Origin: Candidatus Fukatsuia symbiotica
GTDB lineage: Bacteria; Pseudomonadota; Gammaproteobacteria; Enterobacterales; Enterobacteriaceae
NCBI RefSeq assembly: GCF_003122425.1
Contig: NZ_CP021659.1
Coordinates: 2,046,001 to 2,110,000 of the forward strand
DNA length: 64,000 bases
Direction of reading: 5' to 3'
Shown piece by piece: positions 30,933-40,757 of the stretch (its first letter is position 1; each line of letters begins with the position of its first letter). Below the pieces are notes generated by a model. That model was given only the letters and a program-made list of their open reading frames with translations. It ran no database searches and was not told where the DNA came from. The translations under genes were made by a program, and so were the position numbers.

Positions 30933-31445
30933 ATGCAACTGAACAAAATGCTAAAAGGGTTGATGTTGGTATTACCTGTTCTGGCTGTGGCCGCTTGTAG
31001 TTCTAATAAAAAGGTTGATAATGATCAATCGGCTATGGGTTCTGACTCCGGCATGAGTAGCGAAAATATTAGCAGTTTGTCCTCTGGAGAGCAGGCACGT
31101 TTGCAAATGCAAGAACTGCAAGCAAATAAGACAGTTTATTTTGGTCTTGATAAATATGATGTTAATGCTGGCTTCATGGATATGCTGAACAAACATGCCA
31201 ATTTCCTGCGGGATAATCCGAAGTTCAAGGTAACTGTTGAAGGCTATGCGGACGAACGTGGTACGCCGGAATATAACATTGCTTTGGGTGAACGTCGTGC
31301 GAATGCTGTTGGAATGTACCTGCAAGGTAAAGGTGTATCTGCGGATCGAATCTCTATCGTCTCTTATGGTAAAGCCAAACCAGCGGAATTGGGGCATAAT
31401 GAACAGGCATACGCGAAAAACCGTCGCGCAGTTTTGGTTTACTAA
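30933..31445 (+). CDS. pal: Peptidoglycan-associated lipoprotein Pal
   Basis: 170-residue outer-membrane lipoprotein: signal peptide with lipobox VAAC, Ser-rich linker, then an OmpA-like peptidoglycan-binding domain ([20 protein letters not shown]). Works with TolB and TolA at the division site. 9 bases upstream of cpoB. Confidence 0.97.
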   Translation: MQLNKMLKGLMLVLPVLAVAACSSNKKVDNDQSAMGSDSGMSSENISSLSSGEQARLQMQELQANKTVYFGLDKYDVNAGFMDMLNKHANFLRDNPKFKVTVEGYADERGTPEYNIALGERRANAVGMYLQGKGVSADRISIVSYGKAKPAELGHNEQAYAKNRRAVLVY

Positions 31446-31454
31446 GAGAATCAG

Positions 31455-32222
31455 ATGAACAGTAACTGCAGATGCTATTTGCTAAGTTTGTCGTTACTTT
31501 TTGGCGTAGCGGTTCCATCGGCCGCTACAGCCGAAGCGTCGATCAGTGGTGTTGGCTCGGGATCGTTAGAAGATCATGTCACTCAGCTGGAACGTATTGT
31601 TAATGCGCACAGCCAATTATTAACCCAATTACAACAGCAACTGTCAGATTCGCAACGCGATATTGAAAGTTTGCGGGGTCAAATCCAGAATAACCAGTAT
31701 CAACTCAACCAGATCGTTGGGCAGCCAAAGATGGCTCAACGGGCAGAAAGTCTAATAGGGCAAGAAATACCGGGTAATACAGAACCTGACACCAGTGCTA
31801 AGAGTACTGTGGTTCCGGAGGCTGCCAGCAATACAAAGATACCTGTGAATGATGACGAGAATGCTTACAAACAAGCCACTTCTTCCCGGGAAAAACAACA
31901 ATATGATCAAGCTATTGTAGCATTTGAAAATTTTTTGACTCAATATCCAGAATCAGTTTATCTACCTAACGTCAATTATTGGTTGGGGCAGTTGTACTAT
32001 AATAATAAAGGCGAAAAAGATATCGCTGCTTCCTATTATGCATTCGTGGTTAAGAATTACCCACAATCAGCAAAAAGTGCAGATGCGATGCTTAAGGTGG
32101 GTATGATTATGCAGGATAAAAAACAAACCGACAAAGCGAAGGCGGTTTATCAGCAAGTGATTAAAAAGTACCCTAATAGCCAGGCAGCCGCAGAAGCACA
32201 GAAGAAATTGGCTTCTTTTTAG
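31455..32222 (+). CDS. cpoB: Cell division coordinator CpoB
   Basis: 255-residue periplasmic protein (YbgF). Signal peptide, a trimeric coiled coil (LEDHVTQLERIVNAHSQLLT and following), a polar linker, and C-terminal TPR repeats (QYDQAIVAFENFLTQYPES, ADAMLKVGMIMQDKKQTDKA). Links Tol-Pal constriction to PBP1B synthesis. Last gene of the operon. Confidence 0.95.
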   Translation: MNSNCRCYLLSLSLLFGVAVPSAATAEASISGVGSGSLEDHVTQLERIVNAHSQLLTQLQQQLSDSQRDIESLRGQIQNNQYQLNQIVGQPKMAQRAESLIGQEIPGNTEPDTSAKSTVVPEAASNTKIPVNDDENAYKQATSSREKQQYDQAIVAFENFLTQYPESVYLPNVNYWLGQLYYNNKGEKDIAASYYAFVVKNYPQSAKSADAMLKVGMIMQDKKQTDKAKAVYQQVIKKYPNSQAAAEAQKKLASF

Positions 32223-32370
32223 CCTCTTTGTATTATCAAAAACTGCTACTGTACTAGGCTATGAACTTGCTTTGATGGCAGCCTATAAACTGAAAAACAA
32301 ATTAAATGGGTGTTATTTTGCGCATAATTAAATAAATAGCAAAAAATTAAAGCTTTTCAGGAAATTTAAG

Positions 32371-32398
32371 TTGCACTACCAAGATAAATTGGTAACAT
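32371..32398 (+). promoter_or_regulatory. Probable promoter of tRNA-Lys
   Basis: TTGCAC (32371-32376) and TAACAT (32393-32398) spaced 16 bases apart, followed by a GC-rich stretch (GCATCGCCC) of the sort seen at stable-RNA start sites, about 65 bases before the tRNA. Confidence 0.4.
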
Positions 32399-32464
32399 GC
32401 ATCGCCCTAGTCAAGAGTGGCGCGCAGGATGATTAGTTTGTTCCTGTCGATATGAAGCAGCAGC

Positions 32465-32540
32465 GGGTCGTTAGCTCAGTTGGTAGAGCAGTTGACTTTT
32501 AATCAATTGGTCGCAGGTTCGAATCCTGCACGACCCACCA
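32465..32540 (+). tRNA. tRNA-Lys (anticodon TTT), encoded CCA
   Basis: 76-nt cloverleaf: acceptor GGGTCGT pairing with ACGACCC, D-arm TAGCTCAGTTGGTAGAGCA, anticodon loop CTTTTAA, T-arm GCAGGTTCGAATCCTGC, and CCA at 32538-32540. It follows cpoB exactly as lysT does in E. coli, but the further tRNA genes of that cluster (valT, lysW and others) are missing. It marks the left edge of the accessory block. Confidence 0.97.
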
Positions 32541-33306
32541 GTAATATCAATCAGTTATAACGTTTTAGACAGATCTAAAATATTCTTGTGTCGTATTAAT
32601 ACCATTGATATGTAATCTATTATCGGTTTATTAAACATGTTGCGCTAAATGAATCGGTACCAAATAAATACCATTTCAACACCGTCCTATTACCCATTTT
32701 TTGTAATGCAGATAATAAATGTCTGACTGAATTTATCAAAGATGGTTGAGGTATTCATGGCTGAATAAAATGCTATCCACTGTTTCCATAACTGTAAAAA
32801 ACTCTGATGGAAACATCAATAAATTGGAATAAAAATATTACCGTAAAACGATTTCATTATTTCTTATTTATTTTTTCTACCATATTAATAACAGAATAGT
32901 TTTTAAGATAAGCTTGAATTTTTTGCATTGTAAATATTATTAAAATAACCTGAGCATCTGTATTAGAAATCAAATGAATTAAGCAAAATTTTCAACTAAA
33001 AAAATGTTTAAGTAACAAATTACGATGTTTTGCAGTAGAAAATATCATTCTATACTCTATTTTATAGATACGAAACATATAAAAATAATTTGTTTTATCT
33101 ACTAAAAAATGGTCATCGCAGTGAGTCAAAATAATCATATGGCACAGTTAGCAAGGTTTTTTCTGAAATGAGTTTGGTATTTTGCGTGGTGTAAATATGA
33201 AAAACAGATATTATCCAGTATTATTATACCAAATCCCTCTACTTCAGAAACCGTCGATCCTGAAGCCTCCAGTTCAATAGATATAGCAGGGGCCTTATAA
33301 ATTGAT
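32541..33306. other. AT-rich non-coding stretch after tRNA-Lys
   Basis: About 770 bp, strongly AT-rich, no recognisable gene, repeat or RNA. Probably decayed DNA at the edge of the accessory block. Confidence 0.5.
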
Positions 33307-33415
33307 TTAAATAAAGTCATAAGAAAACAGAGAGTCAATGTGACATTGTTGCTTTCTACGAAGTGCTTTGGCTTGAGCCCATTTGTGTTCGATAGGATTG
33401 AGGTCTCACTTTTAC
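33307..33415 (-). pseudogene. IS630-family transposase, C-terminal fragment
   Basis: The reverse strand encodes DLNPIEHKWAQAKALRRKQQ and CHIDSLFSYDFI before a stop at 33307. NPIEHKWAQAKA carries the catalytic Glu of the IS630 DDE triad. Everything upstream is missing. It may be the lost C-terminal part of the same IS type as at 41783. Confidence 0.75.
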
Positions 33416-33507
33416 CCACAACGTTGAATGAAAAATGATTCAGGTGGAATTGGATTATTGGTAGAGTCAATAGTAAAGAAGAGCAAGGTAAATCAGGAAA
33501 CAGGCAC

Positions 33508-33757
33508 ATGAAAACAGTAACGGGTAATGGGAATGAGTGGATCCGGGAAGAATTTCATCAAATTGATTTCGGAGATAAACGCCTTAAAGAGCGTTTTTTT
33601 GAAACAGCGGGCTTATTATCATCAAAAGCGTCAGGTTCAATTTATCCAAGCTGTCATGGCTCCTGGTCACAGGCCAAAGGAGCTTATCGATTTTTTAGCA
33701 ATGAGAGAGTGAGCGAGAGCGCGATATTCCGTACACATTCTTCGCTGTTTTTCAAGC
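33508..33757 (+). pseudogene. Tn5-like (IS4 family) transposase, N-terminal fragment
   Basis: EEFHQIDFGDKRLKERFFET and SWSQAKGAYRFFSNERVSES match the N-terminal domain of Tn5/IS50-type transposases (DPRRTARL, QEGAYRFIRNPNVSAEAI). The frame loses similarity after about residue 75, where the IS3-family remnant begins. No catalytic region remains. Confidence 0.75.
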
Positions 33758-33780
33758 TAGTTGTCGCCTTATTTCTAATT

Positions 33781-35289
33781 TTATGCAGCATTTGCTTCCG
33801 GATACAGCATCACTTCATGAATAAAATTCCAGTTACGACAGCCTTTGCTCCAACGTTCGGGTTTTTTAGCTCGAGCTAATCCATAGACGGCTTTCCGTTT
33901 GGCTGATATTTCTCTGTCTGCTCCCCTATGACGCTCATCTGGAGTAACCTATTTGATACCACTGTGTTTATGCTCAAGGTTGTACCAGTCCACGAACTGG
34001 GTTACCCAGGTTCTGGCATCATTGAGCAAGGTAAAACCCTCGGCCGGCCACTGGGGGCAATATTTCACCGTTCGAAACAATGATTCAGAATAAGGGTTAT
34101 CATTACTGACTCGCGGGCGGGAATATGAACTAATTACCCCCAGATCGCACATTTTCGCCAACAGGGTATAACTGCGCATGGGACTACCATTAGCTGAGTG
34201 AAGAATAATTTTTTTGTCAGCGCATTTTTCTCTCCAGATGCATCGTTGCAGTAGCTCTGCAGCCTGTTCGCCGGATTCTTGTTCAAAAACATCTGCCCCC
34301 ACAATTTTCCGACTGAAAATGTCCATCATCATGTAGAGGTAAAGATGCCGGCCTTTTATAGGTGTTGGTAAATAACTGATATCCCAGGACCATACTTGAT
34401 TCGGTGCTGTCGTTTTTTGTGCGCATGGGCGCTTATAACTTCTCTCTCGACATCTAGGAGTGAACAATTTGTTAGCTTTGAGCACCCGATAAAACGTAGA
34501 CTCAGATGCGATATAAATTCCCCTGTCAGCAAGCGTCGGGACGATTACATTCGGAAGGAAACTCGCAAACTCTGGCGAATTACAGATTTCTATGATCCGC
34601 CGTCGTTCAGCATCAGACAATTTGTTACTGGGGGCATTGCGAACTGCCTTTGACCGTTTGTCGGCCAGGGGGAGTTGTGACGGTTGTTGTTCCAGCGTTG
34701 CAGTGTTCTGACTGAAATCCCAAGGGCCTAGCATGCCGGCGCCTTACGAGCCCCTTGTTGCATCGCATCTCTGAGCATATCAATTATTTTATGCCGCTCC
34801 GGGAGAGGGATCAGGCGTCCTCGCTGTTTACCAGTAGGGCTGCGGTTTCCGCAAGCGCCTTTTCTTTTCTGGCGAGTTCTTTTTCAAGTTCACGGACCTT
34901 TTGTCTGTATTCTTTGACGACCTTATCAACTTTATGATTATTTAGGGCTTTCAGCTCATGTGCCTGGGTCGAAATCGTTCGCCATTCCTTAACCTGTTCA
35001 ACAAACAATCCTTTATGCCGACAGTATTCCGCCAGCTCAATTTCAGACATCACTGCGCTTTCGAGGACCACCGCAAAGCGCTGCTCGGGGACCAACCTTC
35101 GTTATTCTTTAAAAACCACTCATCTTCACATAACAGGCCATCATTCATTAACTCGTTTCTCCATCTTGAAACAACGGAAGGGCTCACGTCTAGCTTTTTA
35201 GCTATTTGCCGGTCAGACCAATTATACGGAGGTTGAAACCAGAGCAACCCTTGTTGCTTGATATTGATAGGCACGGGGTTTGCGGGCAT
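33781..35289 (-). pseudogene. IS3-family element, orfA and orfB, degenerate
   Basis: OrfA begins at ATG 35289 (MPANPVPINIKQQGLLWFQP, helix-turn-helix SDRQIAKKLDVSPSVVSRWR) and breaks at GGGG 35087-35090, where one more base rejoins it to EQRFAVVLESAVMSEIEL and a coiled coil ending VNSEDA. OrfB runs from 34734 with rve-domain motifs WSWDISYLPTP and SESLFRTVKY. Two lesions look real: HSANGSPM in place of the usual HSDNGSPM removes the second catalytic Asp, and a TAG replaces Tyr after SGIK (33950 region). Translation beyond it still reads VTPDERH to LYPEANAA. Inactive. Confidence 0.8.
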
Positions 35290-35310
35290 GGTGTTCTCCT
35301 TAATATTAAC

Positions 35311-35397
35311 AGGCGACAACTATGCTGACATAGGGGGTTATTGAGTGATCTCCATCAATGTTATTCGGTGATCGTCTTGATGATAATATGCAGCATA
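35311..35397 (-). pseudogene. Terminal fragment of a second IS630-type element
   Basis: AGGCGACAACTA followed by GGGTTATTGAGTGATC is shared with 41774-41830, where it is the 3' end of an IS630-family transposase gene (C-terminus DHSITP). Here it is cut by the intact IS630 copy at 35398. The reverse complement of AGGCGACAACTA also occurs at 33758-33769. Confidence 0.6.
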
Positions 35398-36491
35398 TAC
35401 CCGTGATCAATGAAGATGCTTGATTTTGAAGTCGATAAGGATCATGCTCATAGCCATGAAAATAGAGCTGACTGCTGACCAGAAAATTACCCTCGAAGCC
35501 CAACATCGTCAAAGCCATGACCGCCGTGTCTGTGACAGGATCCGGTGTGTTTTGTTGTCCGCAGACGGCTGGACTCCCCCTATGATTGCTCACTCACAGC
35601 TCATTAATGAAACCACGGTGCGGCGCCACCTTACAGACTATCATAAACTCAACAAGCTCAAGCCTGAAAATGGCGGCTCCGATGGCTATCTCAATGCGGA
35701 ACAGACCACGTCGCTGGTTGAACATCTCACCCAGCCGCTCTACCACCACAATCACCAAATTGTGGCGTATATCGCTGGACGCTGGAACATCACCTTTACC
35801 GTATCAGGTCTGTATAAAGGGTTGAAGCAGCATGGCTTTAGCTATAAAAAGCCGAAAGGTGTTCCGCATAAATTTGCCGTTGAGAAACAGCAGCAATTTA
35901 TAAAGACCTACAGCGAATTGAAAGACGCCGCGGGTAATGACCCCATACTGTTTATTGATGCCGTTCATCCGACACAAGCCACCAAAATAAGCTACGGCTG
36001 GATACGAAAAGGCCAGGATAAAACGATAGAGACCACCGGGAGCAGAACGCGGTTGAATATCATGGGAGCCTTGAACATCCAGAATGTGGCTAACCCCATA
36101 ATCCGTGATGATGAGACGATTAACAGCGAAAATGTGGTTCACTTCCTGTCTGCCATTCGCGCGCATTATCCCATCACGACAACGGCACATGTGATCCTCG
36201 AGGGTGCAGGCTATCACCGTTCACAGCTTGTGCAAGACGCCGCGCTTACGTTGAATATCCAGCTTCATTACCTTCCGCCGTATAGCCCGAATCTAAACCC
36301 GATAGAGCGATTGTGGAAGGTGATGAATGAGCAAACACGAAACAATAGATATTACCCATCTAAACAGAGTTTTAAGAACGATATCTTAAACTTCTTTGAG
36401 GTGAAGCTACCACAAATGGCAAGTTCTCTGGTATCTCGCTTAAACGATAATTTCCAGGCGCTAAATCCTGCATCTTGATTTCACTTGGGTA
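35398..36491 (+). mobile_element. IS630-family insertion sequence, copy 1
   Basis: 1,094 bp, from TACCCGTGATC to CACTTGGGTA, flanked by TA on both sides (35396-35397, 36492-36493), as expected for IS630 target duplication. An inverted copy of the same length lies at 37083-38176; their transposase translations are identical. It inserted between an IS630-type fragment and an IS110 remnant. Confidence 0.9.
35456..36478 (+). CDS. IS630-family transposase (copy 1)
   Basis: About 340 residues starting MKIELTADQKITLEAQHRQS; earlier in-frame starts (ATG 35444 with AAGGA close by, TTG 35420) are possible. N-terminal helix-turn-helix region, a TetR-like second HTH (GRWNITFTVSGLYKGLKQHG), then a DDE domain: DPILFIDAVHP (Asp), VILEGAGYHRS and LNPIERLWKVMNE (Glu). 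The position normally holding the second Asp (LDGAGYH) reads Glu. The frame is open throughout. Confidence 0.88.
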   Translation: MKIELTADQKITLEAQHRQSHDRRVCDRIRCVLLSADGWTPPMIAHSQLINETTVRRHLTDYHKLNKLKPENGGSDGYLNAEQTTSLVEHLTQPLYHHNHQIVAYIAGRWNITFTVSGLYKGLKQHGFSYKKPKGVPHKFAVEKQQQFIKTYSELKDAAGNDPILFIDAVHPTQATKISYGWIRKGQDKTIETTGSRTRLNIMGALNIQNVANPIIRDDETINSENVVHFLSAIRAHYPITTTAHVILEGAGYHRSQLVQDAALTLNIQLHYLPPYSPNLNPIERLWKVMNEQTRNNRYYPSKQSFKNDILNFFEVKLPQMASSLVSRLNDNFQALNPAS

Positions 36492-36492
36492 T

Positions 36493-36678
36493 ATGCCAGC
36501 CCTTAGCTCCATCACTTACAACCCAATAATAAAATCTCAATGGGAACGATGGGTAAAACGAAATAAAGGGGGAAAAGTCGGTGTCTGTGCTGCAATGCGT
36601 AAATTACTCCAACTGGCCTATGGCGTGCTGAAATCAGGTCTCCCTTTTGATACAAAAATAGCGCTTGCAAAGACGTAA
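36493..36678 (+). pseudogene. IS110-family transposase, C-terminal fragment
   Basis: LSSITYNPIIKSQWERWVKR and KVGVCAAMRKLLQLAYGVLK match the end of Transposase_20 proteins of IS110. The N-terminal part is lost at the IS630 insertion. Downstream, at about 36785-36803, TTATCCCGAATTCAG is the inverse of an IS982-like end seen at 51436. Confidence 0.75.
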
Positions 36679-37082
36679 TCAAGACGGTATCTGTCGAGCA
36701 CACTGCGTTGCTTACTACCTTACACCATCCAAACCAAAATTCGCTCTGAACTGCTCAAATATCGTCACATTATAGAATAGTCGGCTTATCCCGAATTCAG
36801 ATTAGTTATGTTTACTGTTTAGTTATGAGATAGTTAATGGTAATGATTGTGCTAGGTCGCTTTATTTTTTCCGTCGGTAATAATTTCTCTATGGACTAAA
36901 ATTTTAAAGCGAGATTGATACTCCTCAAGCTACTTCGAATTTTGTTCTTCCATAAATAAGCCTGTGAGGATCACAGTTAAGAGCTTTAGCTATTTCAAAT
37001 AGAAATTTTGGGCGTTTTGTAGCCCCTGACTCTATTTGCTGAATTGATTGCTGCTTAATTCCAACCTTTATCGCTAGTTCTA

Positions 37083-38176
37083 TACCCAAGTGAAATCAAG
37101 ATGCAGGATTTAGCGCCTGGAAATTATCGTTTAAGCGAGATACCAGAGAACTTGCCATTTGTGGTAGCTTCACCTCAAAGAAGTTTAAGATATCGTTCTT
37201 AAAACTCTGTTTAGATGGGTAATATCTATTGTTTCGTGTTTGCTCATTCATCACCTTCCACAATCGCTCTATCGGGTTTAGATTCGGGCTATACGGCGGA
37301 AGGTAATGAAGCTGGATATTCAACGTAAGCGCGGCGTCTTGCACAAGCTGTGAACGGTGATAGCCTGCACCCTCGAGGATCACATGTGCCGTTGTCGTGA
37401 TGGGATAATGCGCGCGAATGGCAGACAGGAAGTGAACCACATTTTCGCTGTTAATCGTCTCATCATCACGGATTATGGGGTTAGCCACATTCTGGATGTT
37501 CAAGGCTCCCATGATATTCAACCGCGTTCTGCTCCCGGTGGTCTCTATCGTTTTATCCTGGCCTTTTCGTATCCAGCCGTAGCTTATTTTGGTGGCTTGT
37601 GTCGGATGAACGGCATCAATAAACAGTATGGGGTCATTACCCGCGGCGTCTTTCAATTCGCTGTAGGTCTTTATAAATTGCTGCTGTTTCTCAACGGCAA
37701 ATTTATGCGGAACACCTTTCGGCTTTTTATAGCTAAAGCCATGCTGCTTCAACCCTTTATACAGACCTGATACGGTAAAGGTGATGTTCCAGCGTCCAGC
37801 GATATACGCCACAATTTGGTGATTGTGGTGGTAGAGCGGCTGGGTGAGATGTTCAACCAGCGACGTGGTCTGTTCCGCATTGAGATAGCCATCGGAGCCG
37901 CCATTTTCAGGCTTGAGCTTGTTGAGTTTATGATAGTCTGTAAGGTGGCGCCGCACCGTGGTTTCATTAATGAGCTGTGAGTGAGCAATCATAGGGGGAG
38001 TCCAGCCGTCTGCGGACAACAAAACACACCGGATCCTGTCACAGACACGGCGGTCATGGCTTTGACGATGTTGGGCTTCGAGGGTAATTTTCTGGTCAGC
38101 AGTCAGCTCTATTTTCATGGCTATGAGCATGATCCTTATCGACTTCAAAATCAAGCATCTTCATTGATCACGGGTA
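37083..38176 (-). mobile_element. IS630-family insertion sequence, copy 2 (inverted)
   Basis: 1,094 bp, same ends (TACCC...GGGTA) as copy 1 but opposite orientation, flanked by TA at 37081-37082 and 38177-38178. It interrupts the Cro-like gene in frame. The pair encloses 591 bp, forming a large inverted repeat able to recombine. Confidence 0.92.
37096..38118 (-). CDS. IS630-family transposase (copy 2)
   Basis: Translation identical to copy 1, including the VILEGAGYHRS variant. Two identical copies so close together indicate recent transposition or gene conversion. Confidence 0.88.
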   Translation of the reverse strand: MKIELTADQKITLEAQHRQSHDRRVCDRIRCVLLSADGWTPPMIAHSQLINETTVRRHLTDYHKLNKLKPENGGSDGYLNAEQTTSLVEHLTQPLYHHNHQIVAYIAGRWNITFTVSGLYKGLKQHGFSYKKPKGVPHKFAVEKQQQFIKTYSELKDAAGNDPILFIDAVHPTQATKISYGWIRKGQDKTIETTGSRTRLNIMGALNIQNVANPIIRDDETINSENVVHFLSAIRAHYPITTTAHVILEGAGYHRSQLVQDAALTLNIQLHYLPPYSPNLNPIERLWKVMNEQTRNNRYYPSKQSFKNDILNFFEVKLPQMASSLVSRLNDNFQALNPAS

Positions 38177-38236
38177 TATATGGGTCATACAAAGGTCAGA
38201 GCATCTTTTTTTGATTCTCTCCGAGATAGTTTCCGT

Positions 38237-38338
38237 TGTTATCCTCCACAAAATTAATTGTATTAATATACAAATATACATGTTTTTCAATTACAGAATT
38301 TCTTGTGAAGATATAAAGTAGTTAACCGAGGAATAATA
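38237..38338. promoter_or_regulatory. Phage immunity control region between cro-like and cI-like genes
   Basis: About 100 AT-rich bases between divergent regulator genes. It holds the repeated motif ATATACA (AATATACAAATATACATG near 38265-38283), a possible operator pair, and a ribosome site before ATG 38339. Operator assignment is inference. Confidence 0.4.
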
Positions 38339-38969
38339 ATGAGCCTTGCAAATAGAGTGAAAACTAGAAGGCTAGAGTTGAACTTGACTCAAACTCAAGT
38401 TGCAAAAATTGCTGAAACATCTCAGCAGTCTATAGAAGCCATCGAAAATGGAAAGACAAAAAAACCAAGAAATATTCTTGGACTAGCTAAGGTTTTACAA
38501 TGTGACCCTTCTTGGCTAGTACATGGGGGGGGTTAAAACCTTGGCAGAGGTGGGAACAAGGAAGATTCCCTTAATAAGTTATATACGAGCTGGTGCTTTG
38601 GCGTATAACGCACATATATTAAATGAGACAGATGAATTTGAGTACATACTGACCGATAGAGATTGTTCAGAGAATACTTTTGCGTTGAAAATCGAAGGGG
38701 ACTCAATGCAACCAGAATTTGAACCAGGGGATATTATCATCGTTGATCCTGAAATAGAACCATGTCCTGGAGAGTTTGTTGTTGCTAAAAACTGTGATAA
38801 TGAAGCTACATTTAAAAAATATCGTCCTCAAACTACCGCCATGGATAGTAAGGCTGTATTTGAATTAATTCCTCTAAATCCCGATTATCCAACAATCAAA
38901 TCTGATATAGTTCCAGTGACTATTATTGGAACAATGGTTGAACATAGGATATATCGACGTAAGCGCTAG
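38339..38969 (+). CDS. CI-like prophage repressor, HTH plus S24 peptidase (frameshift)
   Basis: Residues 1-60 form an XRE helix-turn-helix (LTQTQVAKIAETSQQSIEAI). After a break in eight G at 38525-38532 the second frame gives IPLISYIRAGALAYN (Ala-Gly self-cleavage site), FALKIEGDSMQPEFEPGD (catalytic Ser) and NEATFKKYRP (catalytic Lys) of a LexA-like autoprotease. Removing one G rejoins them (VHGGVKTLAEVGTRKIP). About 210 residues, typical of SOS-inducible prophage repressors. The partner cro-like gene is disrupted. Confidence 0.85.
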
Positions 38970-39389
38970 CTAGGTCCTCCCCGTGATCACAATTCACCCA
39001 ACTCTTTTCATACCTAATCGATAGGTCTGATGAGTCAAATCCTAAGTTTTTTCAAAATAAATTCATTTTAAATACAAACAGATATGTATAAACGAAATGC
39101 AAATACAATATTAATTGTTTGATAAATACATTTTTACCTGTATATTTAAGTCTATCAACACGGCAAACGCCGACGTGAAGCAGGCAAGGAAAGCCCATGA
39201 AGTAGCCGTCCGAGGCACATGAAGATCGGAATGATTCGCGAATTGCAAGACCGGCTTTACCCCGCCCAGGCGGACGCTTTTTAACAATTTGGGATTTATA
39301 GCACTGACAAAGTGCACCCTTACGTTTACCCGTTGATTTCTGAATAGGTCATGTAACCAGCTTATCCAGAAATCAATCAGAGGTAAGTT
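38970..39389. other. Phage-like remnant without supported genes
   Basis: About 420 bp. Short open stretches such as ANADVKQARKAHEVAVRGT (about 39155-39222) look like ends of phage proteins but are too short to name. Confidence 0.35.
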
Positions 39390-39542
39390 CTGGCAACGAT
39401 TATTTACAAACCATCGAAACGCAAGGCAATGTATGGCGGTAATGCCAAATACCGCAGACATCAACGCCGTAAAGCGCAGGCTATTTCGCGCGAGGCGATT
39501 GAAAACAGTCTTGATCGGAGAGGGGCCATCACGCAAAAATAG
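39390..39542 (+). CDS. Small basic phage-type protein, start codon altered
   Basis: A 50-residue open frame, LATIIYKPSKRKAMYGGNAK to REAIENSLDRRGAITQK, very basic. AGAGGTAAG lies just ahead of CTG 39390, which stands where an ATG would be expected. A further 22-codon frame overlaps its stop (TAGTG) and ends at 39610. Not recognised; probably phage-derived. Confidence 0.3.
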   Translation: MATIIYKPSKRKAMYGGNAKYRRHQRRKAQAISREAIENSLDRRGAITQK

Positions 39543-39781
39543 TGCGTGCTCAACCTCGCTCAGATGTAGATCGGGCGATTGGCTCTAGCGACGGCCTTCC
39601 CTTTACGTAAAAAGCCACAGGGCAGTATGTACAACCGGCTAATGCCAAGAGCCTGGTTACTTTCAGTTCGAGGAACACGCCGGACAAACAAGGCTATCAC
39701 CGCTTCTGCTTAGCAGAGGCGTTATTCAGTTAATCCACAGAGGTGAGAAGCCAATATTTTTTATTTTGGAGGAAAAAAGAC

Positions 39782-40510
39782 ATGGAAAAATTTATGTTAA
39801 CCGATGAAAAACAGCAAACCGACGGTATCACGCTGTACCGAATAGCAGCACGAAAACCGTTTGATGGCGTGAAAGCCGGTGAGGTAGGGGGATGGATTGA
39901 AACAGAAACCAATCTCTCTCAAGACGGCAATTGCTGGGTACATGATTGGGAATGCATGGTTATCTGATAATGCGCAAGCATTCGATCAAGCACATATCTA
40001 CGATGATGCACAAATATTCGGCAATGCCCGCGTATGCCATAAGGCACAGGTCTCCAACGAGGCGCATGTTGATGGCCAAGTAGCCGTATTTAATGAAGCT
40101 TGGGTGTATGAAAATGCTTGGGTGCGTGATGATGCACAGGTATATGGCGAAGCGAGGGTATGCGGGAGAGCACGTATTGTCGGCCAGGCCTCGGTGTACG
40201 GCCAAGCACGGGTCTTTGGCACGGCTCAGGTCTGTGGGGAGGTAAAAATGCACGGTCAAACACGGGTGGGGGAGACTATGCCCGTGTGGCGAATGATGCG
40301 GACTACTTCACCGTCTCGCTCATCGGTTGTCGTAACCAATCCGTGACTGCGTTCAAACAACAAGATGGCTCCATGGGAATCAATGGCAATGGCCTTAACA
40401 CCACGTTAGAAAAATTTATTGCCAGTGTCACCGCCCAATACGGTGGCAGCCCAGAAGGCCAAAGCTATCAGCACATTATCGCATTAATCAGGCTTTCGCT
40501 GGGAACGTAG
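39782..40510 (+). pseudogene. YdcK-like left-handed beta-helix protein, two frame breaks
   Basis: MEKFMLTDEKQQTDGITLYR and GVKAGEVGGWIETETNLSQD resemble the start of YdcK-type proteins. After a break near 39943 (GATTGGG) the second frame has about 15 hexapeptide-like units (NAQAFDQAHIYDDAQIFGNA and so on), typical of a left-handed beta helix. A second break lies in GGGGG 40268-40272; one more G rejoins VGGDYARVANDADYFTVSLI. GGAGG precedes ATG 39782. Such proteins occur in lambdoid prophages; role unknown. Confidence 0.6.
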
Positions 40511-40574
40511 TGACTGTACAAGGCATTGTCGACACACACCACGAACCGCTTAAAACTGAAATGACATCACCATT

Positions 40575-40597
40575 AAACGGACAGAATCTGTCCGTTT
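40575..40597 (+). terminator. Perfect hairpin after the phage remnant
   Basis: AAACGGACAGA (40575-40585) and TCTGTCCGTTT (40587-40597) are exact complements, followed by GATTTGTCTG. The two arms are almost adjacent, so the inner bases must form the loop. Terminator-like with a weak T-tract. Confidence 0.5.
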
Positions 40598-40757
40598 GAT
40601 TTGTCTGTATTTGATCCTCTCCCTAGAGGCTGTTGACATTTGATAATAAAGAATTGAAAGAGAAGAGTAAACTCGTAATATTACGGTTCCAACACCCAAT
40701 AAGAGGAGTTTAGTGTGCCACGATTGATATTCAATAGACCTCTTCGGAAACTCTGAT

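Larger units (their letters stand above)
36925..38236 (-). pseudogene. Cro-like phage regulator, split by IS630 copy 2
   Basis: Removing the IS at 37083-38176 and one TA copy rejoins ISERIKKRCSDLCMTHIELA with [20 protein letters not shown] and the end [14 protein letters not shown]. This is a complete XRE-type helix-turn-helix protein of about 70 residues, divergent from the CI-like repressor at 38339, as cro is from cI in lambdoid phages. GGAGG is followed after six bases by ACG (38234-38236) where an ATG would be expected, so the start codon also seems lost. Confidence 0.75.

Noticed and set aside
33135..33509. Open minus-strand frame of 124 codons
   Set aside because: The real similarity (IS630 C-terminus) is in a different minus-strand frame; this frame is a shadow.
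35420..38154. Assembly duplication as explanation for the two IS630 copies
   Set aside because: Each copy has its own flanking TA and different surrounding genes (IS110 remnant versus Cro-like gene), which fits two insertions.
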